This document shows, in pieces, positions 9,531 through 17,698 of a stretch of 64,000 nt of DNA (within the stretch, counting starts at the first letter, position 1; every line of letters begins with the position of its first letter). The DNA is taken from assembly GCF_017873955.1 (NCBI RefSeq), contig NZ_JAGGKS010000003.1, positions 186,001-250,000 on the forward strand. The letters run 5' to 3'. Under the pieces are notes generated by a model that saw only the letters and a list, made by a program, of their open reading frames with translations, was not told where the DNA came from and did not search any database. This stretch comes from Sedimentibacter acidaminivorans (GTDB lineage Bacteria; Bacillota; Clostridia; Tissierellales; Sedimentibacteraceae). The translations under genes and the position numbers were made by a program.

Positions 9531-9710
9531 TTATTCTACGCTCATAACTTCCTTACCGTTATAATATCCACATGCTCCACATACTCTGTGAGGCAACTTT
9601 GGTTCATGACATTGAGGACAATCCATTACATTAGGAATAGTTAATCTTTCTTTAGCTGTTCTTCTTCTATCTCTTCTCGCTTTGGAAGTTTTTCTCTTAG
9701 GTACTGCCAT
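9531..9710 (-). CDS. rpmF: Ribosomal protein bL32
   Basis: A 59-residue large-subunit ribosomal protein. Reading from ATG 9708-9710 gives [19 protein letters not shown] and then two CxxC pairs (CPQC and CGAC), the zinc-binding form of L32. AAGGAGGTG stands upstream of the ATG. It follows the DUF177 gene with a 12-bp gap, the widely conserved yceD-rpmF pair. The C-terminus is [12 protein letters not shown]. Confidence 0.96.
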   Translation of the reverse strand: MAVPKRKTSKARRDRRRTAKERLTIPNVMDCPQCHEPKLPHRVCGACGYYNGKEVMSVE

Positions 9711-9722
9711 TGTAACACCTCC

Positions 9723-10226
9723 TTAATCTTTTAACAGGTTCTTTAATTTATCAAATCTTGGATCTGTTATATTGTTTTCACATTTACATTTTTCAATGTT
9801 TAAATTAACTCCACAGTTGGGGCATATGCCTTTACAATCTTTACTGCAAATAGCTTTCATTGGCATAGATAAATAAATCATCTGCTTAATTGTTTCGTCT
9901 AAATTAACACATCCATCTACTATGGCTAATTTTATTTCGTCAGATTCATCATCTTTTTCTAGATTTTTTCCAACTACAGCTTCAAATTTAACCTCAGAAG
10001 TATTTTCAAATTCTGTTAAGCATCTAGCACAAGTTTCTTCATAAGAATACTTAACTATACCTGTTAACAATATGCTATCTTCAACTTTGAAAAATTCTCC
10101 ATTGAATAATATCGCCTTATTAAGATGTGTCTTTTCTAAAAATTCTTCATCATCAATGATGAATTTGCCTTCAAATATAAACAACATATCATCTGATGAC
10201 AAATATTTACTTAAATTTATTAACAT
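9723..10226 (-). CDS. DUF177 (YceD) family protein
   Basis: A YceD/DUF177 protein of 167 residues, found immediately upstream of rpmF in most bacteria; its plant and E. coli relatives are linked to 23S rRNA accumulation. It has CARC (CARCLTEF) and a C-terminal CSKDCKGICPNCG cluster likely to bind metal, with an acidic middle. Two consecutive ATG codons (10227-10229 and 10224-10226) follow GGGTGG; the second has the better spacing and I use it. A consensus promoter lies directly upstream. Confidence 0.85.
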   Translation of the reverse strand: MLINLSKYLSSDDMLFIFEGKFIIDDEEFLEKTHLNKAILFNGEFFKVEDSILLTGIVKYSYEETCARCLTEFENTSEVKFEAVVGKNLEKDDESDEIKLAIVDGCVNLDETIKQMIYLSMPMKAICSKDCKGICPNCGVNLNIEKCKCENNITDPRFDKLKNLLKD

Positions 10227-10254
10227 CATACCACCCTTTTTACTAGCAGAGTTA

Positions 10255-10283
10255 ATTATATGAGAAAAAAAAACTTTTGTCAA
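10255..10283 (-). promoter_or_regulatory. Perfect-consensus promoter for DUF177-rpmF
   Basis: On the minus strand TTGACA (10278-10283) and TATAAT (10255-10260) are separated by exactly 17 bp, a full sigma-A consensus. The spacer contains nine consecutive T. It sits about 30 bp upstream of the start codon. Confidence 0.9.
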
Positions 10284-10309
10284 GTAGTTTATTTTACACT
10301 TCTTTATTT

Positions 10310-11503
10310 TTATTTAGATAAAAGTTGTGTATCTCTTGCTATCATTAACTCTTCATTTGTAGGAATAACAAATACTTTAACTGAACCATTATCTTTTGAT
10401 ATTAATGCTTCCTTACCTCTAGTGTTATTTTTTTCATCATCTATTGTAATTCCAAGGAATTCCAATCCTGAACATATTTCTTTTCTGTTATCTTTTGAAT
10501 TTTCTCCTAAACCAGCAGTAAATACTACTACATCAACTCCACCCATTGCAGCTGCATATGAACCAATATATTTTTTTACTGTATAATCAAATTTATCAAG
10601 TGCTAATTGAGCTCTCTTGTTTCCTTTTTCTGCTTCTTCTTCAATATCTCTAAAGTCGCTACTTACACCTGAAATACCAAGAACTCCTGATTTTTTATTC
10701 ATTAAATTATCTAAATCTGCTGCTGACATATTTTTTTTATTCATTAAAAATGTTGTTATTGCTGGGTCTATATCACCACATCTTGTTCCCATTACAAGAC
10801 CTTCAAGTGGAGTTAATCCCATACTTGTATCTACAGATTTTCCACCTTTTATAGCAGTAACACTTGCCCCATTGCCTAAATGGCAAGTAATAATTTTTAA
10901 ATCTTTTAAATCTTTACCCGTTAAAGCTGCTGCTCTTTCTGCTACATATCTATGTGATGTTCCGTGAAAGCCATATCTTCTAATTCCAAGCTCTTTGTAT
11001 AATTCATATGGCAATGGATATATATAAGAAACCTCAGGCATTGTTTGATGATAAGCAGTATCAAAAGTCCCAACCATTGGAACATTTGGCAACAATTCTT
11101 TACAAGCTTCAATACCAATAATATTTGGTGGATTGTGAAGTGGTGCTAAGTCAGTACATTCTTTCATAGCATTTACTACTTCATCAGTGATTTTTACTGA
11201 ACCAGCAAATTTTTCTCCACCATGAACAACTCTATGTCCTACAGCATCTATTTCTTCTAGTGATTTAACAGCTCCATAAACTGGGTCAACTAAAGATTTT
11301 AATACAATATTAATTGCTTCTTTATGACTTTTCATAGGCTCTTCAATTACAACCTTTTCTTTACCTTCTGCTTGATGCTTAACTACACTACCTTCAATTC
11401 CAATTCTTTCAGCTAAACCTTTAGCTAACACACTTTCATCGTTCATATTGATTAATTGATATTTTAACGATGAGCTCCCACAGTTAATAACTAATACATT
11501 CAT
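10310..11503 (-). CDS. ackA: Acetate kinase
   Basis: AckA converts acetyl-phosphate and ADP to acetate and ATP, the substrate-level energy step of fermenters. The 397 residues begin [17 protein letters not shown] and include GHRVVHGG, the DTAYHQTMP segment, [22 protein letters not shown] and TAGLGENS, the ATP-binding and catalytic signatures. No phosphotransacetylase gene is adjacent here. GGAGG lies ten bases upstream of the ATG. A separate promoter follows for the ribosomal-protein genes. Confidence 0.97.
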   Translation of the reverse strand: MNVLVINCGSSSLKYQLINMNDESVLAKGLAERIGIEGSVVKHQAEGKEKVVIEEPMKSHKEAINIVLKSLVDPVYGAVKSLEEIDAVGHRVVHGGEKFAGSVKITDEVVNAMKECTDLAPLHNPPNIIGIEACKELLPNVPMVGTFDTAYHQTMPEVSYIYPLPYELYKELGIRRYGFHGTSHRYVAERAAALTGKDLKDLKIITCHLGNGASVTAIKGGKSVDTSMGLTPLEGLVMGTRCGDIDPAITTFLMNKKNMSAADLDNLMNKKSGVLGISGVSSDFRDIEEEAEKGNKRAQLALDKFDYTVKKYIGSYAAAMGGVDVVVFTAGLGENSKDNRKEICSGLEFLGITIDDEKNNTRGKEALISKDNGSVKVFVIPTNEELMIARDTQLLSK

Positions 11504-11544
11504 GTTTATTTATCCTCCAATGTTATGTAAATTAAATATATAAT

Positions 11545-11562
11545 AAAATCATTTATGATTTT
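11545..11562 (-). terminator. Weak hairpin after the cob genes
   Basis: AAAATCAT and ATGATTTT form an 8-bp AT-rich stem seven bases past the stop of the phosphatase gene, followed on the minus strand by ATTATAT. A weak terminator at best; it could also belong to the ackA promoter region. Confidence 0.35.
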
Positions 11563-11568
11563 ATGAAC

Positions 11569-12150
11569 TTAAAAATTTTTATAATTACATTTAATAATTT
11601 TTTCTATTTTTTTATTATTCAATACAACAATATCACAATTTGAAATTTGATAATCCCATAAATTATCATAATTTACTGATTTATAATATAGTAAAATACT
11701 TTGAATTACACCAAAATGAGATACAATAACAGAATTATCCAAATCATTTATTTTATTCATGAAATCAGATATGCGCTCTATAATATCTATATATGATTCA
11801 CCTTTTGGAAATTTATATTCAAAACCCTGATTAATCCAATTATCAGTTTCACTTTTATAATCCTTAAGCATTTCTTCCCATGTCATATTTTCAAAAATTC
11901 CAAAATTTATCTCTTTTAAACATTCAATTGCACTTAACTCTACACTAATTTCTTCAGAAATTATTTCAGCTGTTTTATATGCTCTTTTAAGAGGACTTGT
12001 ATATATTTGGGAAATATTTAATTTTTTCAAATTAGTACCAGCTATTTTTGCTTGTACCATACCCTCAAGAGAAAGTTCAACATCTGTAATGCCACAATAT
12101 CTTTTATTTAAATTACCTATAGATTCACCATGTCTAACCAAGTACAACAT
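11569..12150 (-). CDS. cobC: Histidine phosphatase, probable alpha-ribazole phosphatase
   Basis: A 193-residue histidine phosphatase. The catalytic VRHGES is at residues 5-10 (MLYLVRHGESIGN), ITDVELSLEG and SPLKRAYKTAEII follow, and VSHFGVIQSIL supplies the second catalytic histidine. Its place directly after cobU and cobS makes alpha-ribazole-5-phosphate phosphatase the best call, removing the phosphate in cobalamin assembly; a general phosphoglycerate-mutase-like role cannot be excluded. The ATG overlaps the cobS stop (TAATG) and AGGAG lies upstream, so longer in-frame starts inside cobS are rejected. Confidence 0.8.
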   Translation of the reverse strand: MLYLVRHGESIGNLNKRYCGITDVELSLEGMVQAKIAGTNLKKLNISQIYTSPLKRAYKTAEIISEEISVELSAIECLKEINFGIFENMTWEEMLKDYKSETDNWINQGFEYKFPKGESYIDIIERISDFMNKINDLDNSVIVSHFGVIQSILLYYKSVNYDNLWDYQISNCDIVVLNNKKIEKIIKCNYKNF

Positions 12151-12890
12151 TAAATCAACTCCTGCAGTAAAATCACTGAGAACATAAAAATAATCTGACA
12201 AATTTCTGTGATAAAGCCACAAGTATCTCCTGTCATACCACCTATTTTCTTCTCTATCCAATTAGAAATCAAGTATGCTGAAATAAGTGTTACAACTGAT
12301 GCAATAATCATAAGAATCTTATTGGGTATAATTATACAACATATAGTCAATATCAAAATATTTATAATAAGCACTTCTGTATTAATTGATTCAATAAATA
12401 CCGTACCCATTCCTTTTGATTTTTTTGCATATTTTTTATTCCATGAACTAACTATAACAGAAGTTCTACCAACTATTGGCATAATGAAACAGGCAAATAT
12501 TCCTATATTTGAAAATAATACAAATTGTGACAACACTACAAATATTAAGCATAATACACCAAATGCCCCAACATGAGAATCACTCATTATCTCAAATATT
12601 CTATCACCTGTTCTCCCTGAAAACAATCCATCACAAGTGTCAGCTGCTCCATCAAAATGCAACCCACCAGTTACTATAGTGTAACACATAGTCAAAAGCA
12701 ATCCCATGACATAATCAAAACGAAATAAGCTACCTATTATTGCTACAATGAATAAGATTATTCCTATAATTACTCCCATAAGCGAATATAAACTTAAAGC
12801 TTTTTTGAAACTTTCTTCATTATATTCAATTTTATTGCCTATAGGGATACGTGTAAAAAATGAAATAAGAACTAAAAATCCTGAGGCCAT
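12150..12890 (-). CDS. cobS: Adenosylcobinamide-GDP ribazoletransferase
   Basis: CobS joins adenosylcobinamide-GDP with alpha-ribazole(-phosphate) in the membrane, the last step of the nucleotide loop. The 246 residues are mostly transmembrane helices. The family motif GGLHFDGAADTCDGLFSG is present near residue 75, followed by MSDSHVGAFG. The start overlaps the end of cobU by 19 bp and the stop overlaps the phosphatase start, so the three genes are translationally coupled. No corrin-ring synthesis genes are near, so this could be a salvage set. Confidence 0.94.
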   Translation of the reverse strand: MASGFLVLISFFTRIPIGNKIEYNEESFKKALSLYSLMGVIIGIILFIVAIIGSLFRFDYVMGLLLTMCYTIVTGGLHFDGAADTCDGLFSGRTGDRIFEIMSDSHVGAFGVLCLIFVVLSQFVLFSNIGIFACFIMPIVGRTSVIVSSWNKKYAKKSKGMGTVFIESINTEVLIINILILTICCIIIPNKILMIIASVVTLISAYLISNWIEKKIGGMTGDTCGFITEICQIIFMFSVILLQELI

Positions 12891-13465
12891 TTAACCATTT
12901 CTCCCTTATGTTTGAGCTTTATAGGAATTCCAGAAAAAATGAAATACATATAATCTGATTCTTGACCAATTCTATTATTAGTTCGTCCACTTATATCTCT
13001 AAAATAATTCCCCATATAATATGACGGAACAACACCTAAACCAGTTTCATTAGAAACAATAATAAGTTTTTTATTATTATCATTGCAAATATCAATTAAT
13101 GAAATAACATTGTTAATTATTCTCTTTTCAAGATTGTTAACTTCATCTACTGAACAATTATCAAAATCAAGTTTGCTATCAAACATGAAGTTTCCAATTA
13201 AAGTAGTCATACAATCGATTAAAACAACATCTGACTCATTAAATTCATTGAAGTTTGTGAGTGTATGAAAATCAGAATACAGCTCTAATGTTTTCCATGA
13301 TTTTGGTCTTTGTTCTTTATGTTTTTTTACCCTATCCGCCATTGCCTGGTCTGTTATTACAGCAGTTGCTATGTATAATACTTTCTCTCCATATTCATTT
13401 GCTTTTAATTCAGCAAATGTACTTTTTCCACTTCTAGAACCACCGATTACAAATGTCACACTCAT
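12872..13465 (-). CDS. cobU: Adenosylcobinamide kinase / cobinamide-phosphate guanylyltransferase
   Basis: CobU phosphorylates adenosylcobinamide and attaches GMP. The 197 residues start MSVTFVIGGSRSGKSTFAE, where GGSRSGKS is the P-loop, and continue with YIATAVITDQAM and HKEQRP, which carries the guanylylated histidine. VIVSNETGLGVVP is also typical. It is the first gene of the cobU-cobS-cobC group. A promoter (TTGATT, 16 bp, TATAAT) lies at 13519-13546. I see no cobalamin riboswitch in the upstream 280 bp. Confidence 0.95.
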   Translation of the reverse strand: MSVTFVIGGSRSGKSTFAELKANEYGEKVLYIATAVITDQAMADRVKKHKEQRPKSWKTLELYSDFHTLTNFNEFNESDVVLIDCMTTLIGNFMFDSKLDFDNCSVDEVNNLEKRIINNVISLIDICNDNNKKLIIVSNETGLGVVPSYYMGNYFRDISGRTNNRIGQESDYMYFIFSGIPIKLKHKGEMVKWPQDF

Positions 13466-13518
13466 AAGATTACCTACATTTCATAATACTTTGACAATTA
13501 ATTGCCATTAACCTATAT

Positions 13519-13546
13519 ATTATAACACTAATACAAAATAAATCAA
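13519..13546 (-). promoter_or_regulatory. Promoter for cobU-cobS-cobC
   Basis: Minus-strand TTGATT (13541-13546) and TATAAT (13519-13524) with a 16-bp spacer, 54 bp upstream of cobU. It is divergent from the tmcAL promoter about 90 bp away. Confidence 0.6.
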
Positions 13547-13634
13547 TAAAAAATGCAAAATTCATTGTTTTTTTGTATTAACAAATTATTTTAATTATTT
13601 TTATACTAAAATGTTATTGTTTTCATATAAAATA

Positions 13635-13663
13635 TTGATAATAATGTATAAACAAGTTATAAT
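13635..13663 (+). promoter_or_regulatory. Promoter for tmcAL
   Basis: TTGATA (13635-13640) and TATAAT (13658-13663) are separated by 17 bp and point rightward. The transcript would begin near 13670 and carry a 22-bp palindrome in its leader. Confidence 0.7.
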
Positions 13664-13680
13664 AAAAAAAAGAAATTTTA

Positions 13681-13702
13681 CCTCACTTGATATCAAGTGA
13701 GG
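13681..13702. repeat. Perfect 22-bp palindrome in the tmcAL leader
   Basis: CCTCACTTGAT and ATCAAGTGAGG abut with no spacer, a perfect 22-bp palindrome, located 18 bp after the tmcAL -10 box and about 46 bp before the start codon. As DNA it resembles an operator; as RNA it would fold into a tight hairpin. The downstream sequence TTTGTGTT is a poor U-tract. Confidence 0.75.
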
Positions 13703-13748
13703 TTTGTGTTGATATATGGTTATTCAAGTAAAAAGGAGTATGTTAAAA

Positions 13749-14987
13749 ATGAATATTGTTGGTATAGTTGCAGAGTACAACCCATTTCACAAGGGTCATG
13801 AATATCATTTAAAAAAAGCAAAAGAAAACTCAAACTGCGATTATGTTGCTGTTGTTATGAGTGGAAATTTCGTACAACGAGGCGAGCCAGCCTTGATAGA
13901 TAAATTCAAGCGTGCAGAATCCGCTATATATGGTGGAGCAGATTTAGTTATTGAACTTCCTATGCCTTTTTCTTGTCAAAATGCCGAACTTTTTGCAAAA
14001 GCAGCATTAACAGAATTAAAAAAACTAAATATTACACACTTAAGCTTTGGTTGTGAAAATAATAATTTAGAATTATTAAAAGAGGCCGCTTTAATTCAAA
14101 TAAACAATAAAAATTTAAAACATATAATTAAAGAGGAATTGGCAAAAGGCATTTCATATCCTAAAGCCTTAACAAACGCTATAAATAGTATTTCTGATAA
14201 CGAAATAGGTCATATTATTAATTCACCAAACAACGTGTTAGGAATTGAATATATCAAAAGTTCAATTAATTTAAAAGGTAATTGGGATTTTACACCAGTT
14301 AAAAGAATAGGCAAAAATCATAATGATATTGATTTATCAGGAAAATATGACAGTGCAACGGCAATTAGAAAAAGTATTATTGATGGTAGTAACAAATTGT
14401 ATTCTAGCTCCATAACAGAAAAAAGCAGCGAAATGATTAAAAAATTTTACTGTGAATATAATGGATTTAACTCAATAAACCGTTACTTAAACTATATATA
14501 TTATAAAATATTAGATTTGGGCACAAATGGATTAAATGATATATACGAGGTATCTGAAGGTTTAAATAATAAAATTTATTCTAATATTTTCAAATATAAC
14601 ACTACTGATGATTTTATTATGTCTCTTAAATCAAAAAGGTATACCTATTCAAAATTAAGACGAATACTACTAAATATATTGCTAAACATAAGAAAATCTG
14701 ACATAAAAGATTTTATGTCAACTGATTTAGAATCCTCTCTCTCTACCAATAATAGTCATAATAATTTTATCAAGGTTCTAGCGTTTAACGATAAAGGAAG
14801 ATCAATATTAAAACAATCAAAGGATTCAGGTACATATACAATAAATAAATTTTCAGATTACAAAAAATATAATTTAAGTTTAGATATTTTTAACTTAACT
14901 AACAAATCAACTAATATATATTATCTTCCATTTACTAACAAAACCACGAATGATGAATATATTCAAAACGCTATATATGTAAAATAA
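13749..14987 (+). CDS. tmcAL: tRNA(Met) cytidine acetate ligase TmcAL (YlbM)
   Basis: TmcAL makes N4-acetylcytidine at the wobble base of elongator tRNA-Met using acetate and ATP. The 412 residues start MNIVGIVAEYNPFHKGHEYH, in which HKGH (14-17) is the nucleotidyltransferase HxGH motif, and continue with VAVVMSGNFVQRGEPA, the family signature. The ATG at 13749 is preferred over in-frame starts at 13716 and 13740 because AGGAG stands ten bases upstream of it. It precedes ylbJ in the same direction, matching the ylb neighbourhood of Bacillus. Its use of acetate fits the nearby acetate kinase, though that link is inference. Confidence 0.93.
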   Translation: MNIVGIVAEYNPFHKGHEYHLKKAKENSNCDYVAVVMSGNFVQRGEPALIDKFKRAESAIYGGADLVIELPMPFSCQNAELFAKAALTELKKLNITHLSFGCENNNLELLKEAALIQINNKNLKHIIKEELAKGISYPKALTNAINSISDNEIGHIINSPNNVLGIEYIKSSINLKGNWDFTPVKRIGKNHNDIDLSGKYDSATAIRKSIIDGSNKLYSSSITEKSSEMIKKFYCEYNGFNSINRYLNYIYYKILDLGTNGLNDIYEVSEGLNNKIYSNIFKYNTTDDFIMSLKSKRYTYSKLRRILLNILLNIRKSDIKDFMSTDLESSLSTNNSHNNFIKVLAFNDKGRSILKQSKDSGTYTINKFSDYKKYNLSLDIFNLTNKSTNIYYLPFTNKTTNDEYIQNAIYVK

Positions 14988-15043
14988 AAAAGAGCATATT
15001 ACACTTCAATTGACAATAATATATGTTATATGGAGGTTGTATT

Positions 15044-15991
15044 ATGTTAAAGAGAAACTTTATTCCAATATCTATTTTATTAATAATATTTGCTTTTATT
15101 CTAAATCCAAGTATTGTATCAGAAGGGGCCTTCAGAGGTTTAGCTATTTGGATTAACAACATTGTACCTTATTTATTCCCAATGTTTATTTTATCTAACA
15201 TTTTACTCCAATATAATTTTATGTATAGTCTCTTAGAAAGATTATCTTTTTTTTCTAAAAGAATACTAAAGAGCAAATTTGCCTTAATTCCATATTTTAT
15301 TAGCTTTATATCTGGTTATCCATCTGGCGCTATGATTGTTAATATTATGGCTAATAATAAAAAAATAAGTGTTCCTGAGGCAAATTATATTCTTACATTT
15401 ACTAATAATTGTAGTTTTCAATTTATTGCAGCAGTGGTTTCTTACTCTATGCTAGGAAACTTTAATTTATGGGTATATATTGCCATACCACACTATTTAG
15501 GAGCAATCATTTTAAGTTTTTTATTTAAACATAAAGAAAATAATTTATCAAAAAATATTAGATTTCAAAATAAAAGTGCTCATTTTAATGAAGTGTTTAG
15601 TTCATCAGTTTATAAAGCAATCATAAGTATCCTTACTGTCGGTGGTGTTATAGTAATCTTTTCTGTATTTTCACAATATGTAACTACAATACTTTTAGAA
15701 AATAGAATTTTTACATCTTTAAATACAAATATAAAAAATATAATTTTTTCTTTAATAGTAGGTTCTTTAGAAATAACTAATGGTTGCAGCATAATTGCTT
15801 CTTCATTACTCCCACTAGAAATAAAACTTATTATAATAAATTTTCTAATAAGCTTTTCTGGAATGTCAATTATTTTTCAAACCATTGCAGTAACAGACGA
15901 CTTAAATTTCAACATTCTAGATTATATAAAATCAAAGTTTCTTCTAGGTATTGTGTCTGCTCTAATCTGCGTACTACTTTTTATTATTTGA
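15044..15991 (+). CDS. ylbJ: Sporulation integral membrane protein YlbJ
   Basis: A 315-residue membrane protein with about eight hydrophobic segments. It matches YlbJ, needed for spore cortex formation in Bacillus subtilis and widespread in spore-forming Firmicutes. Supporting stretches are NPSIVSEGAFRGLAIW, IVPYLFPMFILSNIL and SFISGYPSGAMI, the last a recognisable family motif. ATG 15044 follows GGAGG at seven bases; an in-frame start at 15023 is less likely. The gene suggests that the organism can sporulate. Its stop codon abuts a palindromic repeat. Confidence 0.87.
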   Translation: MLKRNFIPISILLIIFAFILNPSIVSEGAFRGLAIWINNIVPYLFPMFILSNILLQYNFMYSLLERLSFFSKRILKSKFALIPYFISFISGYPSGAMIVNIMANNKKISVPEANYILTFTNNCSFQFIAAVVSYSMLGNFNLWVYIAIPHYLGAIILSFLFKHKENNLSKNIRFQNKSAHFNEVFSSSVYKAIISILTVGGVIVIFSVFSQYVTTILLENRIFTSLNTNIKNIIFSLIVGSLEITNGCSIIASSLLPLEIKLIIINFLISFSGMSIIFQTIAVTDDLNFNILDYIKSKFLLGIVSALICVLLFII

Positions 15992-16050
15992 TGCAGTGGG
16001 GACTGTCCCTGTTGCATTAGTGGGGACTGTCCCTGTTGCACCTGTTGCAT
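15992..16050. repeat. Tandem GGGGACTGTCCC repeats downstream of ylbJ
   Basis: A 22-bp unit containing GTGGGGACTGTCCC and TGTTGCA occurs at 15995-16016 and again at 16019-16040, 24 bp apart, with a partial third copy (CCTGTTGCAT) at 16041-16050. A related copy lies after rnz at 17053-17079. Each copy can fold as a small hairpin around GGGAC/GTCCC. Confidence 0.85.
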
Positions 16051-16061
16051 CTTAATTTTTA

Positions 16062-16090
16062 TTGATATTACTGTAAGAATTAGTTATAAT
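16062..16090 (+). promoter_or_regulatory. Promoter for rnz
   Basis: TTGATA (16062-16067) and TATAAT (16085-16090) with a 17-bp spacer, 46 bp before the rnz start. Confidence 0.7.
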
Positions 16091-16135
16091 AAATAATATA
16101 AGGAAAAATTAACTAATTAGATAAGGTGAATTCAA

Positions 16136-17044
16136 ATGATAAATGTAACTTTGATAGGAACGGGTGGTATGATACCTCTTCCCAACAGATTTTTAGCTTC
16201 ATGTTTAATTGAATACAATGGTAAATCTATACTAATTGATTGTGGTGAAGGTTGTCAGATTTCTTTGCACAAAGGTAAATTAAGCATAAATAAAATAGAA
16301 GTTATTTTAATAACTCATTGCCATGCAGACCATATAACAGGACTTCCTGGTTTATTACTAACTATTGGAAACCAAAGTCGAACAGAACCCTTGTATATAA
16401 TGGGACCTAAAGGTTCCTACGAAATAATAAATAGCTTATTAATGGTATGTGGATATTTACCATTTGAAGTAAGAATTATAGAAATTTCAGATGACAAACC
16501 TGTTCAGTTTGAGCATATTGGTCTTAATATTACGTCAATACCGCTATCACACCATATTAGTTGTTTAGGTTACAGTTTAGAATTAAAATTAAAACCGCAT
16601 TTTCTTCCTGAAAAAGCTAAGAAATTAAATATACCTGTTGGTTTTTGGAGACTTCTTCACAATGGTGAAAATATTCAGATTGACGATAATACAATTACAC
16701 CAAACATGGTTTTAGGAGAAGAAAGAAATCCAATTAAAATTTCATATGTTACTGATACTAGACCAACTAAATATATAAATGAAGTTGTAAAAGATTCTGA
16801 CTTATTTATATGTGAGGGAATGTATGGTGATGATGAACAATATGAAAATGCTTTAGACAAAAAGCATATGCTTTTTTCAGAAGCAGCAAATATAGCTAAA
16901 GCAGCTAATGTAAAAGAATTATGGCTTACACATTACAGCCCGTCCTTAAAAAATCCAGAGGATTATATAGAAAACACTACCAAGATTTTTTCAAATACTT
17001 TTACAGGTTTTGATTTAATGACTAAAAAAATAACATCAAAATAA
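16136..17044 (+). CDS. rnz: Ribonuclease Z
   Basis: RNase Z is a metallo-beta-lactamase-fold endonuclease that matures tRNA 3' ends. The 302-residue protein has THCHADH (H61, H63, D65, H66) as the zinc site, LIDCGEGCQISL before it, SIPLSHHISCLGY, YVTDTRPT and WLTHYSPS, all expected for the family. AAGGTG precedes the ATG. It has its own promoter and faces the V-ATPase operon; the last stop base starts a long bidirectional hairpin. The gene is bounded on both sides by the same palindromic repeat in the same orientation. Confidence 0.92.
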   Translation: MINVTLIGTGGMIPLPNRFLASCLIEYNGKSILIDCGEGCQISLHKGKLSINKIEVILITHCHADHITGLPGLLLTIGNQSRTEPLYIMGPKGSYEIINSLLMVCGYLPFEVRIIEISDDKPVQFEHIGLNITSIPLSHHISCLGYSLELKLKPHFLPEKAKKLNIPVGFWRLLHNGENIQIDDNTITPNMVLGEERNPIKISYVTDTRPTKYINEVVKDSDLFICEGMYGDDEQYENALDKKHMLFSEAANIAKAANVKELWLTHYSPSLKNPEDYIENTTKIFSNTFTGFDLMTKKITSK

Positions 17045-17086
17045 AACCCAAATGCAGTGGGGACTGTCCCCATTGCATTTGGGTTT
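17044..17086. terminator. Bidirectional terminator between rnz and the V-ATPase operon
   Basis: Arms 17044-17064 and 17066-17086 form a 21-bp stem with one G-U pair and an almost closed loop. It is flanked by AT-rich and T-rich sequence (TATATTTTTTT on the plus side) and overlaps the stop codons of both convergent genes. Its core is the GGGGACTGTCCCC repeat. Confidence 0.9.
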
Positions 17087-17696
17087 ATATTTTTTTCTTT
17101 AATTTTTTCAATCTAAAGAAATCTTCTCTTTCTTTTTCTTCTAAAACTTCTTGAATATATTTTACTTGTTCTTTATATCTAGGAATTTGTTTATGTTGTA
17201 AAGCATTAGTTCTTTTTTGCGTTTTTTCTATTTCCTTTGCAAGCTTAAATATTGAATTTTCAATTTCAGCTAATTCATAAACTTTAAATCTAACATCTTT
17301 AAATTTTTCCCTAGCTTCATCAAGTGCTGAATTTGTATTGTAAAATCCATATGTAGGTATAATTTTTTTATCTATATATTTTACAGTTGGAATATCAACT
17401 CCCATAACACTCTTTAAAAGAACATCAAAATGCTCATCTGCTGGTATACTGTATGACATATCTTCTACATTCTTTACTCCCAAAGTAATATTAGCCTTTT
17501 GCAATGCTTCATAGGCTTCTGTAATAACATCATAAATTTCATCATGCATGTTCCTAGCCTTATCAACAAATTCCATCATCTCTTTTATTAGAACATTTCT
17601 TTTTTTATCTAATAGTTCATATCCTTTTTTAGATAAAGCTAGTGAAGATTTTGCTTTTATTAAATTTGATTTAGTAGGAGCAACAATAATAGCCAT
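17085..17696 (-). CDS. ntpD: V-type ATPase subunit D
   Basis: Subunit D is the central-stalk rotor shaft of the A/V-type ATPase. The 203 residues start MAIIVAPTKSNLIKAKSSL, closely matching other D subunits, and are mostly two long coiled helices with RRTNAL-type sequence near the C-terminus (TQKRTNALQH). It is the last gene of the nine-gene operon, two bases after subunit B, and its stop lies in the convergent terminator shared with rnz. Confidence 0.94.
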   Translation of the reverse strand: MAIIVAPTKSNLIKAKSSLALSKKGYELLDKKRNVLIKEMMEFVDKARNMHDEIYDVITEAYEALQKANITLGVKNVEDMSYSIPADEHFDVLLKSVMGVDIPTVKYIDKKIIPTYGFYNTNSALDEAREKFKDVRFKVYELAEIENSIFKLAKEIEKTQKRTNALQHKQIPRYKEQVKYIQEVLEEKEREDFFRLKKLKKKI

Positions 17697-17698
17697 AA

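Noticed and set aside
13466-13748. Cobalamin riboswitch upstream of cobU
   Set aside because: No B12-box or related conserved elements are visible on the minus strand in this gap.
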